The translations under genes and the position numbers were made by a program. Below are positions 34,199-46,821 of a stretch of 64,000 nt of DNA, piece after piece; the stretch's first letter is position 1, and the number at the start of each line of letters is the position of its first letter. The notes below the pieces were generated by a model. The model did not search any database. It saw only the letters and a list, made by a program, of their open reading frames with translations, and had not been told where the DNA came from. Origin of the DNA: Cystobasidiopsis lactophilus (Eukaryota > Basidiomycota > Agaricostilbomycetes > Agaricostilbales > Chionosphaeraceae); contig BCIO01000005.1 in the NCBI GenBank assembly GCA_001599975.1, positions 1,116,001 through 1,180,000 on the forward strand, written 5' to 3'.

Positions 34199-36951
34199 TT
34201 ATTCGGCCTTGATGTCTTCATCTTTGGCGGCATACGGGCTCTGTCGGTAAAGAGGTCAGACGCGAATACATATGCTCAAGGGAGGCGCCTTACGCGATAG
34301 CGCAAGGTACGACTATACTTGAGCAGGATGAACGGGATGGGCAAGAAAGCCACTGTGAGACCGCCCAGGAGGGTGCAACCGAAGCCGACGCCACCGCCGC
34401 CCCCAAGATGTCGGAACATCTGGCTCTGTAGACAGTCGTCAGGTTTGGTGGTCTCTTAAGGAATGTAAGGCACTTACCGAGAAGAGCGGGAAGCCGGCGC
34501 CCATCATCGAGCGGCAGAAGTCGTTGCCTGTGGCGACCAATGAGCTTACTCCGCCCACCGTAACGCCGACATTGAGACTTACCAGCAAATACGCTCGCAG
34601 CGTTCTTAGGATATGCATCGCCTAGGTAGTTGAGAATGGCTTGGAATAGAAGGAAGGCGCCTGATGCCCCTCATTCAGCTCCAATTCCAATCTCGAGCAG
34701 CATTAAAACTTACCGACTGAGAAGAACGAGCTGAAAACGATTGGCACCTGGGTGTTGCGCGGATGAGGGTGTGAGCAGAAGGTGTGTAAGGCAACTCACA
34801 ATCCAATGGATGCTCGCAGTGGCCGTCCAACCGAAGCCAAAGAGGCACAATGGCAGGAAAAGGGCACCGACGCAAGCGATGGGCAAGCGCTGCTCCGGGT
34901 ATAAAACGCCATCTTGCCTTCGGATTAGAGGGATGAGGTGGTAGTGGTTGTAGAAGCAGTATGCCACATAGGTAAGAACTGCGCCGACGAAGAGACCCAT
35001 CTGCAACGTATGAATGGCTGTAAGTTCTGATCCTACAGAAGCCCGCGAAGGTATTTCTGACGCCTCACATAACTGAGACCGTTTTCGCCGAGGTTGAAGC
35101 CATCTGAAAGCTTATGAGCGGCAAGCAACACGAACCGCAAATTGACATGAACTGACAGATGGACGCGAAGACAAGATTGAAGCTCTCGATGAAGCAACTG
35201 AGATCAATCGGTCAGCCAGAAGCAGCCAGGATCGTCAAAAGGCGTACTAAAGGATCTGCAATAGCCCAACGAGGGATGTCAACTGGTGCCCCAGCGCCGG
35301 CGACAAGGAGATCAGCTTACAGCGTAGACCAGTCCCAAGTACAGGTTCAGGGCAAAGCAAACGGGCTCCTTGAACGACAGCAAGAAGGGCATAACCAGCG
35401 TCATGTTCGCCACGTCCTTCGGCGACATGCTCTCGCCCATGATTTCGCCTTCGCTTTTGATGTTCTTGTTGCCCGTCAGCTTTCGCAATCGTTGAGCGCG
35501 TCGAGTCAGGATGTTGTTGGAGCTGCTCTCGGGCATGAAGAAAATCAACAGAAGTAAGCAGCCGCCGTCGAGCCTGGTTCGCGTGTTAGTATGCACCTCA
35601 GATTCACCCCCGAGCAAGACATTCCGCTCACCACAGAAGAATCCAAAAGGCCCAACGCCAATCCTCGGCTTGAATGGCAAAGCCACCGAGAAGCGGTCCG
35701 AGAACCGGGCCTGTAGCGAGTTCACATGAGCCTTATTTGACCACAAACAAGGAGATGGACAGGCTCACCACAAACAGCAGCCAAGCCCCACACGCCAATA
35801 GCGTAGGGACGAGTTTTTGGTGCAAATATGCTGGACCGCGGATCATGAGAGATTAGGGAACTGGTCGCCACGCGAGACCGTGAAGCTTACTCTTGCACTA
35901 AAGAGCGATCTGGTCAGCGCTTACATTGATACGGGAGCACAAATTAGGCTCACAGCTTGCACCGCCGGTGGCTAACACCGGGCTGCCGACAAAACCAGCG
36001 AGAAAGCGCAGGACCAGCAAGCTGCCGATATTAGGAGCAAGAGCTGTAGGGACTTGAAGGCACACAAAGATGAGGAGGGTGATGATGTAGGGAATATTTC
36101 TGCCGATTTGCGGAATCTCAGACAAGGCTGCCAGGAAGAGAGGTCCGACGGCCTGGTCTAGGGATGAGATCCAGAACCTCGGGGAGAAAGCTCTGGAGAA
36201 GTGTATAGACTCACATAGCCAACGACGAAAAGCGAAAGGCCGAGCGTGGCGACTACCGACGACACGCCAAACTCCGCCATGAGTGTTTCGTACCCAGGAG
36301 CGTAGATTGCTGATCCGATGTAGATGGAAAACGTCAAGGCACACAACAAGAAGGTGAAGAAGTTCTTCTTGAAGAGAGACCTGCCACAAAAGTGAGCTTT
36401 GAATATCGGCGATCACAAAAGATGCCACATACCAGTTCCTAGGGTTGGCAGGGTCATCATCGCTATACCAGGTCACTATCAATGGCTCTTCTTTGTCGTC
36501 TGCGGAAGGCATTTGCTGGCCAGATCTGGCCGCCTTGGCCGGCTTCTCTTGCTTCTCCAGATCGACGTGCTGCAGAGGCTCTGCGGACACCAAGGATGGC
36601 ATGCGCTCATCATTAGGGTCCGAGGCAAAACTACTTGGCTGCTCTTCGTGGACCGATACTGCGGAGGCTTCGGGCACGCGCTCCTGTTCGACCAAGGTGC
36701 TGGAGCTGTCGCGCGAAGGCGGAGGCGTCGAACGAAACTTCTCAGGCAGCTCGAAACCGGGCTGCTGTTCGGGATACCATTGGGGTTTGAAGGCAAAGTT
36801 GACGAATTGACCCTGATCAGATAACTGCGTTCAGCCAGCGAACGCTCGTATGTACGCGACTAAATCGGCCAGCACTCACAAAAAAGCTCTCGACAAACCA
36901 ATCCGGGTATGTCGTGTGCTTAGTAGACTTGGAGTTGCGCTGGGAAGGCAT
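34199..36951 (-). CDS. MFS drug:H+ antiporter, DHA1 family, Flu1/Caf5-like
   Basis: Plasma-membrane exporter of drugs or polyamines. ATG 36951 opens a cytosolic domain of about 125 residues: [18 protein letters not shown] spans the first intron, then a Ser/Pro/Glu-rich tract and [14 protein letters not shown] before helix 1. The membrane part starts [20 protein letters not shown] and includes [20 protein letters not shown], the motif typical of Flu1/Caf5-type exporters, and [18 protein letters not shown] (motif C region). Later exons carry [26 protein letters not shown] and a charged central loop, ending [11 protein letters not shown]. Eight or more introns. Caf5/Flu1 relatives give resistance to caffeine or azoles; the substrate here is unknown. 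Confidence 0.88.
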
Positions 36952-37572
36952 GCTTGGTGTCGAAGCAAGGAAGAATTGGCTTTCGCCAGTGGATCGAGTT
37001 GAAATGACGTTGAGCTGGTTGAAGCCGCGATCTTCATGCTTCGGCTGCGGACTTCGCGCACGAATCCAAGGACACGAGGAGCAGAAATGCTTGATATCGG
37101 TTTGCCAAGCGCGATAAGGGTGGTAAGAGGGTCTGGCCAGCGCGAGCAGATCCAAGTTAGCCTCGTCAGAGCCGCACGCACCCACGCCTTGGCACCTTCT
37201 GCAGTGTACTGAAGGCATTGAAAATTGTTGCAAATTTCAGCCCAGCCTAGTATGAGGATGTACGCAGGCAGCAGGCGAGCGAAGGGGCATTTGCAGAGCC
37301 TCAAAGCAAGTTGAACACGGTGACGAAGTCCGCCGCCCGGCGCTTGCAAGATAGTATGGTCGTCTCCACACAGAAGCAGCAACAGGGCAGAGGGGCATCA
37401 TGTTCAAGCAGGTTCAAGAGTTGTTCGTTGGGTGGCAAGCGACAACGCGCTCGTCGGCGGAGCTCTCAAATTTGGCTGTCAATAATGGTGGTGACATCGA
37501 TGGATCACGGCCTCATTGGCATCTCCTAATGGAAATTACACGCGACAGACGAGCCCGACATAGCCCCAGGGT
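36952..37572. other. Intergenic region between two minus-strand genes
   Basis: About 620 bp. It holds the transporter promoter and the 3' end of the F-box gene. Open frames in it have no family signature. A short GATAAGGGTGG at about 37105 could be a GATA site. Nothing else is clear. Confidence 0.4.
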
Positions 37573-38425
37573 TCACGATCCGAACATGGCTTGAGTTGAG
37601 AGCACGGGGCCGCGCATTGACTGGAGGCCCTCAAAGAATCTATGATCGCCCAGCAATTTGGACCTCTTGGCCAAGCTGAAGCGCGAAGGAGGGGTCAGAC
37701 TGGGCCCGCAACCCAGACAGTGGCTACTCACGCTTTGACCATCGACTTGCAAGCATCATAAACAACGATGCCATCGGGATTGGAGACCTCGCCCTTGAGA
37801 TGGTAGTGGGTGAAGTTAAAGCCTGAGATGGGTATATCGGTGGCAATCTTGGAGCAGACGGGCAAGTGCTTGGTGATGGGCAGAATGTCGGCGCCCACAA
37901 GCATTTCAAAGTCGTCGACAGACTCGTAGCACGAGGCAAAAAGTCCCTGCTGAGGTCCGATTCAGTGCTGAGACAATTTGACAATCACAGAGAACGGCGT
38001 TTACCATCAAGAAGACGAATTTGACAGTCTTGCCTACGAGGTCGGCACCGGATGACACTTGGGGAGCGTCGCTCGTGGCTGCGGTCCGAGTGAGGCCTTT
38101 CTAGAAGGGCCACAGAGTCGGAATACTAACGGATATCATCAGTCACCAGGCTGCTGCACTCGTCCACCTCGCATCCCTCGGCGTGTCGAACAATGGCAAA
38201 AGCCAAAGTCTGCCAGTCACAGTTCTTCTGCTCGGGCTTCTGAAAATGCTCCATGCTGCGGTTGAAGCCCAAAGACAAGAGGATCTTCTTCCAGCTGCCC
38301 TCGTTGTACAGGCGGGCGAAGGTCTGGCAGGTCTGGGCGAAGTGGACGTGCGATTTGAGGTCGAGGAAGGCCCAAATGCACAACAAAACTTCGTTGGGAA
38401 GCTCGTTGAGCTGTCTGGCAGTCAT
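37573..38425 (-). CDS. Small F-box protein
   Basis: Probable SCF ubiquitin-ligase adaptor of about 210 residues. From ATG 38425 the N-terminus reads MTARQLNELPNEVLLCIWAF followed by LDLKSHVHFAQTCQTFARLY, a good F-box (about residues 5-50) for Skp1 binding. WKKILLSLGFNRSME and DWQTLAFAIVRHAEGC follow. After two introns come VGKTVKFVFLM, GLFASCYESVDDFEMLVGAD, and HYHLKGEVSNPDGIVVYDAC; the last exon ends SMRGPVLSTQAMFGS. There is no WD40, leucine-rich or kelch repeat, so the substrate-binding part is of a kind I do not recognise. The last junction (GTGAGT...CTTCAG) is well supported by frame. Confidence 0.75.
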
Positions 38426-38773
38426 TGCTGGGAGGTGCTGGCTGATTCGGAGCAAACGGCTTGAGCACGGGCGCTTTTGCTGCGAATGGTGTCGAGCGAC
38501 TTGTGGCTGGTCTTCCGTGTCGTGCTGCAAACAAGAGTGGGTCGGACAAGACTACTCTGCAGAAGTGGATCTGAGCCACTGGACAGGTAGTAAAGGTGGG
38601 TGTCATGCGACGAAGCGAAAGGGAGTAAAATCGAATGTGATGCACTTTTGGGTATGGCGATGAATGAGGTGACAACAATTGAAGTTAAGATGATCAGAAA
38701 AAAGATGGGTTGATAACGATGAATGTTGGAGCAGGAGGAAATTTGACGAAAGCCGATTTGTCCCCCCTTCCCT
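38426..38773. other. Intergenic region, F-box gene promoter
   Basis: About 350 bp between two minus-strand genes. It contains the F-box promoter and the 3' end of the alpha/beta hydrolase gene. No motif stands out. Confidence 0.4.
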
Positions 38774-39597
38774 TCACATGTCCACCAGGCCACCCGGGAA
38801 GTCGTCTTTGAGCGTGACGTGCACGACGACGTCCGGCCTGTCGCGGTGAACGGAGTGACCGGTGCCAGGGACCATCTTGCTGGTGATCCACTGGTGCTGC
38901 TTGAGCAGCTCTGCGTTGGCCTGGGACCAAGTGTTGTCGTGCTCGCCGCCCAGGATGATCATCTTGGTCGACTCGTTCAGCGGCGGTAGGAGCTTGCAAA
39001 ATGACCAATCCGGGTTGTGCTGTTGGCGGCCGAATCTCAAACACCCGAAATTGAGAAAAGAGTGACAGGCAAGCCCACCTCGAAGATGCGGTGGATGGCG
39101 GCCGTGTCCACCTGCCTTGCTCCAATCTCCTTGAACATGCACGTCAAGAGGCTCCACTTTGGGTTCTTGACCAGTGTGTCCATGGCCAGCACCCTCGCTT
39201 CGTCCGCCACCTCTGGCCCAAATCCAACCGGGTTTTCAATCTCCATCGCCGGGTCCACCAAGACCACCTTCTTCGGCAGCTTCTTCCCATCCTTCGCCAG
39301 CTGCTCCATCAACCCCGAAATCACCGGTCCGCCAAACGAGTGGCCCATCATCAACTCGAAATCGGCCTCGTCCTTCACATACTCGTCGTAAATAGCGGCG
39401 ACGAAAGTAGGCAGAGAGCAGTCTTGACTGGGCTGGGCAAAGCCGTGGTTGAGCAGGTCGGGGCAGACGACAAAGTAGCCGGCCTGCTCGAGCTCGCGCG
39501 CGATTTCGAACCAGGAGGACGAGTTGCTGCAGATGCCGTGGATCAACAGCGCCCGCTTGGTTGAATTGAAGCGCCCGAAAGTGCAAGCAGACGGCAT
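38774..39597 (-). CDS. Alpha/beta-hydrolase fold protein
   Basis: Small serine hydrolase of about 250 residues, probably cytosolic. ATG 39597 gives MPSACTFGRFNSTKRALLIH. The oxyanion region is LLIHGICSNSSSWFEIAREL, the strand-4 block is GYFVVCPDLLNHGFA, and the nucleophile elbow is MMGHSFGGPVISG (Ser in GxSxG). VVLVDPAMEIENPVGFG follows. After one intron come MIILGGEHDNTWSQ, likely holding the acid residue, and VPGTGHSVHRDRPD with the catalytic His. It ends FPGGLVDM. The fold and triad are clear; the substrate is not. The open frame extends about 75 residues upstream, but that part lacks family character, so the inner ATG was chosen. Confidence 0.85.
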
Positions 39598-39995
39598 GTT
39601 CTTAGGCTGGAACAAGAGCAAGAGAGAGAAAAGTTTTGGAAGGAAGGCGCTTCCGCGGGCAGCGCAATGCCAGAGGTCGGGAACAGGCCTTCGGTCGTGC
39701 AGCCCTAGAACCCGTAGCTTGAGCAGGAACGCTTTGGTGTGAGGCCGGAGCAGATGCGGATGATGCGGCCAGAAGGCGTCAAGGTCCGAGGAGGAGGGAC
39801 GAACTCGAAGCAGCAGTGTCAAGGCGGCGGTTTCAGTGGACGTAAAGCGTTCCCACGGGAGAGCAGCGAGGCAGCCAGTCGTCAGAGCTAGACGAAGGCT
39901 CTTGAATGGGAGAAGCCAAGAGTCCCAGGCGCGGGCACCAGCGAATGGTCGAGGCGCAAGAGCTTCTCTCTCCGCTCCAGCGATTTCCTGCAGAC
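39598..39995. promoter_or_regulatory. Divergent promoter region, alpha/beta hydrolase / SIKE-like gene
   Basis: About 400 bp between two starts facing away from each other. Both promoters must lie here. No TATA box is seen. Confidence 0.4.
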
Positions 39996-41017
39996 ATGAC
40001 GGTCGACTTCAGGCTTGACGAGTGAGCGCGCCCTGGCCTATAACAGCAGCAGACATGATGCTTACTCCATAGTCGTCGCCCACAGGCTGTGGCACTTGAT
40101 CACTGAGCTCTCCAAGCAGCTCACGTCGAACCGGGCGCATTGCGAAGCCCTTCAGCGGCAAGCAGAGGAGCTCAAGGTTCGTTGCTGGCCACCCTCACAC
40201 TACAAGAGTGTAGCCTTACGTCCGAAGTGCAGACCCAGGCCATCCACAACGGCACAGGCTTCATATTAAGGCGCTTCAATGTCGACATTTCCCAAGGTGC
40301 GTTCGGCCTCCCTCTCAGTTGCCTATTGGGAGACTGATCGGGCCATCGAACGTACAGAGCAATTCGAGTCTGAACTGGAGCGCCTAAACGCGACGCTGGT
40401 GCTGGAGAACCATTCCCTGCAGCACGAGAACAAACAGCTGTCAATGTTGTTAAAGTGGGTCACCTTCATCCCTGATCCATTGTGCTTGGATAGGCCTTGA
40501 TCTGCAGTGCCACAGAGATTATGAAGCGACGCTGGAGCAGACCATGGCCCGTTTTCGCAGCTTTGCCCACTCCACCCAGCAACACGAGCTCTCTCTGACG
40601 CGGCATTACGAAACTTTACTCGACCAAGCCACCTCCTCTGCCTCCCTTAACGCACGCTCCTTCATCTTATCAGGCGACAAGACGCTCATGGACGACCCCA
40701 TGGCCGTCCAAGCTTCCCTATTCCGGCTGGCCAGGCTGCTCCGGAAAGCGCTCCGGTCACTCCAAGGGGAAGACCCCTCGCCGCCGGGTTCACCAGACGA
40801 AGATGCCATGTCGAAATTAGGATTCGGCGTACCACCGCCGGACGAGATCAACGCTAGGCTAGGCGGCTTCTTGGCGCTGTTGAGCAAGACGGAGGTGCAG
40901 GACGTGATTGACAACGAGGCGATGGAGAGGGACGTGGAGATCGAGCGGCTACGGCTGGAGAACGAGCAGCTCAGGCAGCTGCTCTTCCAGGCCAACGCCA
41001 CTGCAACAGCGGACTAG
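39996..41017 (+). CDS. SIKE/FGFR1OP2-family coiled-coil protein (probable STRIPAK component)
   Basis: Scaffold-type protein of about 260 residues, nearly all helical. The first exon MTVDFRLDE joins LWHLITELSKQLTSNRA, and later exons give HNGTGFILRRFNVDISQ, FESELERLNATLVLENHSLQ, ENKQLSMLLKDYEATLEQTM and SFAHSTQQHELSLTRHYETL. The runs of LENxSLQHENKQL and the RHYETLL block fit the SIKE/FGFR1OP2 family, whose animal members sit in the STRIPAK phosphatase complex. A flexible loop (PSPPGSPDED) and a final heptad helix (IERLRLENEQLRQLLFQ) close the protein. Four introns. The STRIPAK role is family inference. The next gene starts about 85 bp downstream on the same strand. Confidence 0.72.
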
Positions 41018-41100
41018 CCCTGGGGGCTGACTCAACTCTTAGCCGAACACCACCACCAAGCCTTGCCAGAGCTTTGGACTTTCTCTGGCTTGGATGAGCG

Positions 41101-42367
41101 AAATGAATACCGCTCTGACGACTGTACATATTTGTCTCTGCTGGCTGTGTTTGAGAGCAAGAAACTGAGCCATTCCGAAAGCTCCTCAAATGTCGCTTTC
41201 CCGTGGTCGGAGCTGCCATGGCGGGCGCAGCCACAGGCGTTTCGGCAGCGCGAGTTAGCCAAGCAGGCGGTATTGGCTTCTTCTGCCCAACCGACAAGAA
41301 GGTGAGGCCTCGCTAGAGCCAATGGGCACTCCCTGACGTTTTCGCGGCGGCCTCGGAAAGCTCTCCACACTGGAGAATGAGCTGGCCAAAGCTCGCGAGA
41401 CGCTGGCCACCCCTTCTTCCTCTCGACTTCCCATTGGAGTAGGGTTCCAAGGCTGGAGACTGGAGGAAGACAAGGCGTTCGCCAAGCAACTGCTCGAGAA
41501 GGCATCCAGCGAAACGTCGGCCATCTGGCTCTCCTTCGGCACCGAGCTCAAGACGTTCTTCGACCTCGTCAGAGACTTGCACAACAAAGAGCAGGTCAAG
41601 ATCTTCGTCGTCGCTGGGACAATCCAGGAGGCTTTGACGGTCGCCTCTTGGCAGCCGGACGTGCTCATTCTACAAGGCAAGAGAGTCTCCTCTTACGAGC
41701 TGCCTTCAAATGATCTCATAATCGGGTTGTTTCTCTTGCAGGAATCGAGGCAGGCGGCCACGGCTACGAAGAGGGCGTCGGCGTCCCTCTCTCAGTCCTC
41801 CTCCCGGCCGTCCTACGAGCTCTCCCCAAGGACTCAAGACCTGTCATCGTGGGCGCAGGAGGCATCGTCACTGGATCTCAAGCAGCTTCCATCCTGACCA
41901 TGGGCGCCGATGGCGTCGTTCTAGGCACTCGGTTGCTTGCATCGGACGAGACGACTTTCGGCCAGGCGCAGAAGGAAGCCCTCGTGGCAGCCGGCCATTC
42001 TTCCGCAGCTCCAACAGCTAGGACCATGGTGTTTGACCAAATGAGGGGCACGCTGGGATGGCCGAAGCACGTGGACGGGCGAGCACTGATCAACGACACG
42101 CTGGTGGAGAGCTTGACTGGCAGGCCAGAAGCGGATCTGAAGGCCGAATATGCAAAGGCACTGAAGACTCAGGATCCCAATCGGGTCGTCACTTGGGCAG
42201 GTGAGTGCTTGCGCCGTTTGCGAATGCAGGCCGACGCTCACAGTCCTGGGACACAAGGCACATCCGTCGGCCTCTTGGAGAAAATCCAACCCACGGCCGA
42301 GATCGTGGCAGAGGTCGCGGCAGAAATGCAAGCGTCGCTAAAAAGGGCAGCTCAAATGGTGGCATGA
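41101..42367 (+). CDS. Nitronate monooxygenase (2-nitropropane dioxygenase family)
   Basis: FMN-dependent oxidase that detoxifies alkyl nitronates such as propionate-3-nitronate. The N-terminal exon reads FRKLLKCRFPVVGAAMAGAA and SQAGGIGFFCPTDKK, the flavin-binding barrel start. Then come LPIGVGFQGWRLEEDKAF, SAIWLSFG, DVLILQGIEAGGHG with the conserved His of the nitronate enzymes, PVIVGAGGIVTGSQAAS and TMGADGVVLGTRLLAS, the phosphate-binding end of the TIM barrel. It ends LKRAAQMVA. Three or four introns. The first exon is unclear: an ATG near 41103 followed by a short intron is possible, so the 5' end may shift by some tens of bases. Confidence 0.85.
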
Positions 42368-42414
42368 AATGATGATCCACTAAACTCCTCGTGTGATGTG
42401 TGATAATACAATGG
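42368..42414. terminator. Very short convergent gap, nitronate monooxygenase / dynactin
   Basis: Only 47 bp lie between the two stop codons, so the transcripts almost surely overlap at their 3' ends. A GTGTGATAATACAATGG stretch lies here, with no clear hexamer. Confidence 0.4.
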
Positions 42415-45400
42415 CTAGTGAATCCTGACGACAGAGGGAAGGCCCTGTGCAGCGTACCCGACGTTGCTGATGCGAGAGGCGAGCTTCTTGAGCGACATTT
42501 GCTGGTTCTCGTACTGCACCTCGGGTCTGACGGATCGCCGTTGCCACTTTTGGCCGGGCTGAGCGAGCGTTAGGTCCACCACTTTAGGCATGCTGGTGAG
42601 CTTGAGAGCCTCTTTCCATAGTGCCTTCGTCTCTTCGGCCACCGACCGGACTTCGTCGGCTTTGATGGTCGCGCCCTTGAGGCTGGGTAGCGATTCGAGG
42701 TCGGCAGCGAGATCTCTGGATTTGAGGAACGCATTCTCTTTCCGCAAGAAGCGCAAAGAGGTTCGTAGATGCTCGATGTGAGTGAGGAGTTGAGAGGTTT
42801 CGAGGGAGCCGGTGAACGTGAGCACTTCGCTTTCGGTCCCCAAGACGGAGGAGGTGAGCCCAACAGATGCCCCGCGAGCGTGTTCTGCAGGAAGCAACAA
42901 GAGTCAGCCATAGCTTCGGACGGAATTTATTGGGCTGACCTGTCTTTGTGCTCTCGGCCAAAGCAGGGCCTTGCTGCTTGAGCTTGACATTCTCCTGCTC
43001 GAGACCATCCAAATCGACATGCAGAGCTTCAATGGCCTCTTCGTATGCCTTTTCTTGCTGCTTGGACTTGGCGAGCTCGGCTTCCAGTTCTGAGAGCGAC
43101 TCGGTCTGCTTCTTGATGGTCTCCAGCCGCTTCTCGAGCAGCTCAATCTTCACGTTCGACTCTTGCAGCGCTTGGTCCTAATTAAAATGCGAGATTAGTA
43201 AGGCAGACTACGACGAAATCTCGAGCGAACCTTGACGTGAGCATCTCGAGCAAGACCTCGCATCTCCTCGCCCAGCCGTGCCGCCCGCTGTTCTGCCTCC
43301 ACGTTGGCTGCCGCTGAGTTGGCAATGTCTGCGACTCGACTCAGCCAAGGCGCTTCGAAAACTGGCACGGAGATGCCGTCCAGGTTGGCTCCTTGCAGCA
43401 CCGCGGCGGAGCGGGAGACCGTAAGCGCGACTTCCGTGTCGAGAGCGATGAGCACATTTGCGGCGGACCGGAAAGATAGCTCGGAAGTCGCCTCTGCGAT
43501 GAGGCCAGTGACTGTTTCGGGCACGAGACACTCCCGAGTCGACCTGAGCTCGGAGCAGTATCTGGTCGCCAAGTCGGACATCTGTGGCGACCATCATTTC
43601 AGATTATCAAAAGCAAAGGGGAACCAAGGTCGAAAAGCACTCACCCGAACTGCAGCGGTGCCCAAGACGTGAACAGTCCGTGAGAGATCGCTCATGAGCT
43701 CCGCCGTCTCGGGCAGGAGCGCTTGAGAGTCAGCGGCAATTTCTTCGATCCGGCGATGCAGCTTCCTGTTTATCCAGTAAAAGTTTCTCAGAACAGCTGC
43801 TCGACGTTAAAGTCTGATACCGGCGTACCTAACCGTGACCTGAGCATTTCGAGCCTGGTCGATCAACCTCTGCAGTGGATCAAACAGAGTGTCTGTAAGA
43901 TTGGTCTCCGGTGCTATGAGATCTGATGTTCGCAGCTTCAGTGCTGGAGATCTCAAGCGAAGGCAGAAGCTCACCCTCTTTGACGATGAGCGCAATGGCT
44001 TGCTTGGTGTAGCCCACGCCCGCCAAGAAGGTGTCCAGGTCATAATCGAGCGTTGTTGCCTGTCCCAGCTGCATTTCTGTTAAGTCCAAGCCAGACTCGC
44101 CCAGGTTGACTTCGGCCAAGTGGGCGGCCTGGGCGATGAACTTGTCGACTTCACGAGCGCAATCCCGTTCCTGCAGCTCATCCCGCCGTAGCATGTCGAT
44201 AAAAGCGTCGACCCTCTTGTCGATAGCACCGAGCTCCTTGAAGGCGTGGCCCATGCGAACGAAGATGTCGGGTGAGCAGCGCCGCAGATTGGCGGCAAAG
44301 CGCTTTGTGAGGATCGAGAAGCGAGCCAGCTTGGCTCTGGCCTGCCATAGAAGATCAATCTAAGCTTTGGTGAAATACAGAACTAAAGGACTTGCCTCGC
44401 AAACAGTCACCAAGCCTTCGGGGACGACCGAGGTCAGGCTCTCGGCAATATTGTGCTTCTGAGTAACCATGGCAGTGATCAACTCGGCTTTGTGGGCCAA
44501 GCGCGAGAAGAACAAGAGGGCATCGACAGCGTCGGCGTCCTCCTCGAAGAACAAGGGCGGCAGGTAGGGGCGGATGATGGAGAGGCGCTCGATGGCTTGC
44601 GTGGCTTCTAGCTTCCGCAGTTCCAAGTCGATGGTCTTGACTTGAGTCCGGGCCACCGTGCTTTGAAGCTTCATGTTGAGGGCAAGCATGGCCTGGGTCT
44701 GGCTGCTCAAGCTCTTGTGCTCGTCCACAGCCTGCGACTGCTGCTCCCGCATGCCTTCAATATCCCTGGGCAATAGTAGCATACACACAGTCTCAGAGCG
44801 ACAACCATAAACGAATGAAGATGCCGACGCACCCTTGCAAGGAAGTGACCAGTTCGCGAAACTGGGAGATGGTGCCCTCGTAGTCGACCACGCTCTCCTC
44901 AAGCAGCTCGACGCGCTTGGTCTGGTCCAAGAAGGCGCGGTCCTTGATCTCAATCTCCTCCAGCAGTTGCTTCTCCGTCTCGACATGGTTCTCCTCCAGC
45001 TCGTCATTGAGATCTTTGAGCGCTTCTAAATCTTCGACGGTCGCTTTCAGGGCTTCCAGTTGTTCGGAAAGGGTGAGATTGCGGTCGGTTAGCTGCTCGA
45101 GCATGTCGGCCGCGCCCAGAGAATCGTCCAGCTGCAGCTTGAGCTCTTCGATTTGGGCTTCGGCTGCTTCTGCTCGCGCCATAGCTTCATCGAATTCATC
45201 TGCATTTGGAGAAGATCTCGCCATATCAGCAAAAGGATCGGCAGCATGGAAAAGTAATTCGATCACCTTGGAGGTCAGCCGTGAGCTCGACCTCCTTTTC
45301 GAGATCTTGCACTTTCCGCCGGTGCTCAGCGTCATTTTCGGCAGTCAGGTCGCGCAATCTGTATGAAGAGGGGGAGGGCTTAACACAGAATGAGTGTTTA

Positions 45401-46744
45401 GCCCAACAGAAATCATACCTTGCGAGAGCTTCTTTGAGGCGCTCATTTTGCTTTTCCAGCTGGATGAATGCCAAGCTCGACCGATCCCCTTCGCCCACTG
45501 GGGCATCTATAGCAGTTGCCTGCTGTCGTAAGACGCCCAGCTCGACCTCCAGCTCGGCCATCTGCTCTTTTGCCGCTTCCAAGCTGGCTTCCACCATCTC
45601 TCTCTGCTCCTCCGCCATCTCCTTGTCCAAAGTGGCCATCTCCACCGCATCCGCGAGGTCTGTGTACTTGCTTTGCACTTCGTCCCTGTCTCGCTCGGCA
45701 TCCTTGACTTGCTTCTTGAGGGCTTTGACCTCGTTGGTGACTTCGATCAACTTGTTGGTGAGCTTCGGCTTGGACTGGTTCCAGGCTTCAGCTTCTTCTT
45801 TCAGCCTGTCGAGCTCTTTGAGGCGGTCGCGTTGGTCCGCAATGCGCGCTTCGTGGGATTTGATGCGCAACAGGGCTTCTTCGTGCTCTCGCATAGACAC
45901 CGTCTGCTCGTAGACTGGCTTCTTGGGCGAGGCGCCTTTTAGAGAGAACGGGTCTTCCTGTCTGGGAGATTCTGGGATAGCTACTTCGAAGGGGTTGGTC
46001 ATCATGACGGCGGAGGAGGAAGGCTCCGGCGAGTCAAAGCCCAATCTTGGCGACAAGACTCGGTTAGAGGAAACGGAAGACGGTCTGGGGCCACCGATAG
46101 AGCTGGCCGAGGATGCCGAGCCGCGCCTGGCTTCTTGAGCCTTGACTGATGCTGGGGCGAGGGAGGTCCTGCGAGACGAAGCTGGCACTGACGGCGTATT
46201 ACTCTGCGCTGAGGACGTCCTTTGCATCAGGGATGGTCTAGGTGTCGATGCAGATGAGGACGCAGAGGACGTCGCGCGCGCCAGTGCCGCTGAGGAGGGC
46301 GTTTTGGCGGCGGTGATGCTGGGTCGAGGCTTGGCTAAAGCTGGCGTGCCCGTCCTTGAAGCCGTTGTCGAGGGCGGCCTTGAAGCAGGTGCAGAAGAGA
46401 TGGAAGCCCTAACGCCGGTCCTGGGCGTTTTGGGAGGCTGCAATGCCAAACGCATGAGCCCTCAAATTAGAGGGGCCAATGTCAACAAAGAGACGCACCA
46501 GCGTCGCTGGCGGCGGCATCTCCTCAAGCAGCTTGACCTGTGATGGCCTCACGAAGACGCCAAAGTTGGCCGGCGCCTCGAAGTACTGCTGCCCGTTCAC
46601 CGAGCCATCATTCTTCCCCAGGCCCTCGTCCAGCCGGATGCCCACCCATCGCCCGCCAGCGAATTCGGTCGTGCCCACGAACGCGACAGTGCCAGAGCCA
46701 CTCTTAGGCACAGTGACGCGCTGGCCGACGGTGAACTCGCTCAT
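42415..46744 (-). CDS. Dynactin large subunit p150-Glued
   Basis: Links dynein to microtubules and cargo. ATG 46744 starts [20 protein letters not shown] and an N-terminal CAP-Gly domain (about residues 5-70) with [20 protein letters not shown], including the GKNDG motif that binds EEY/F tails. A Ser/Pro/Ala-rich basic linker of about 200 residues follows, with TPKT-like phosphosites. Coiled coils then run from [20 protein letters not shown] through long heptad segments. The dynactin-specific domain ([21 protein letters not shown] region) and the helical C-terminal half follow, ending LPSVVRIH. Seven or more introns. The ATG is only 77 bp downstream of the stop of the lipase-like gene on the same strand. 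Confidence 0.93.
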
Positions 46745-46821
46745 GCTGGGCGCATTCGTCAAAAAGGTGTTGGCTGAACTGCGGCAACGAACGTGAAATT
46801 GCAAGAGGGATGACCCGTGCT

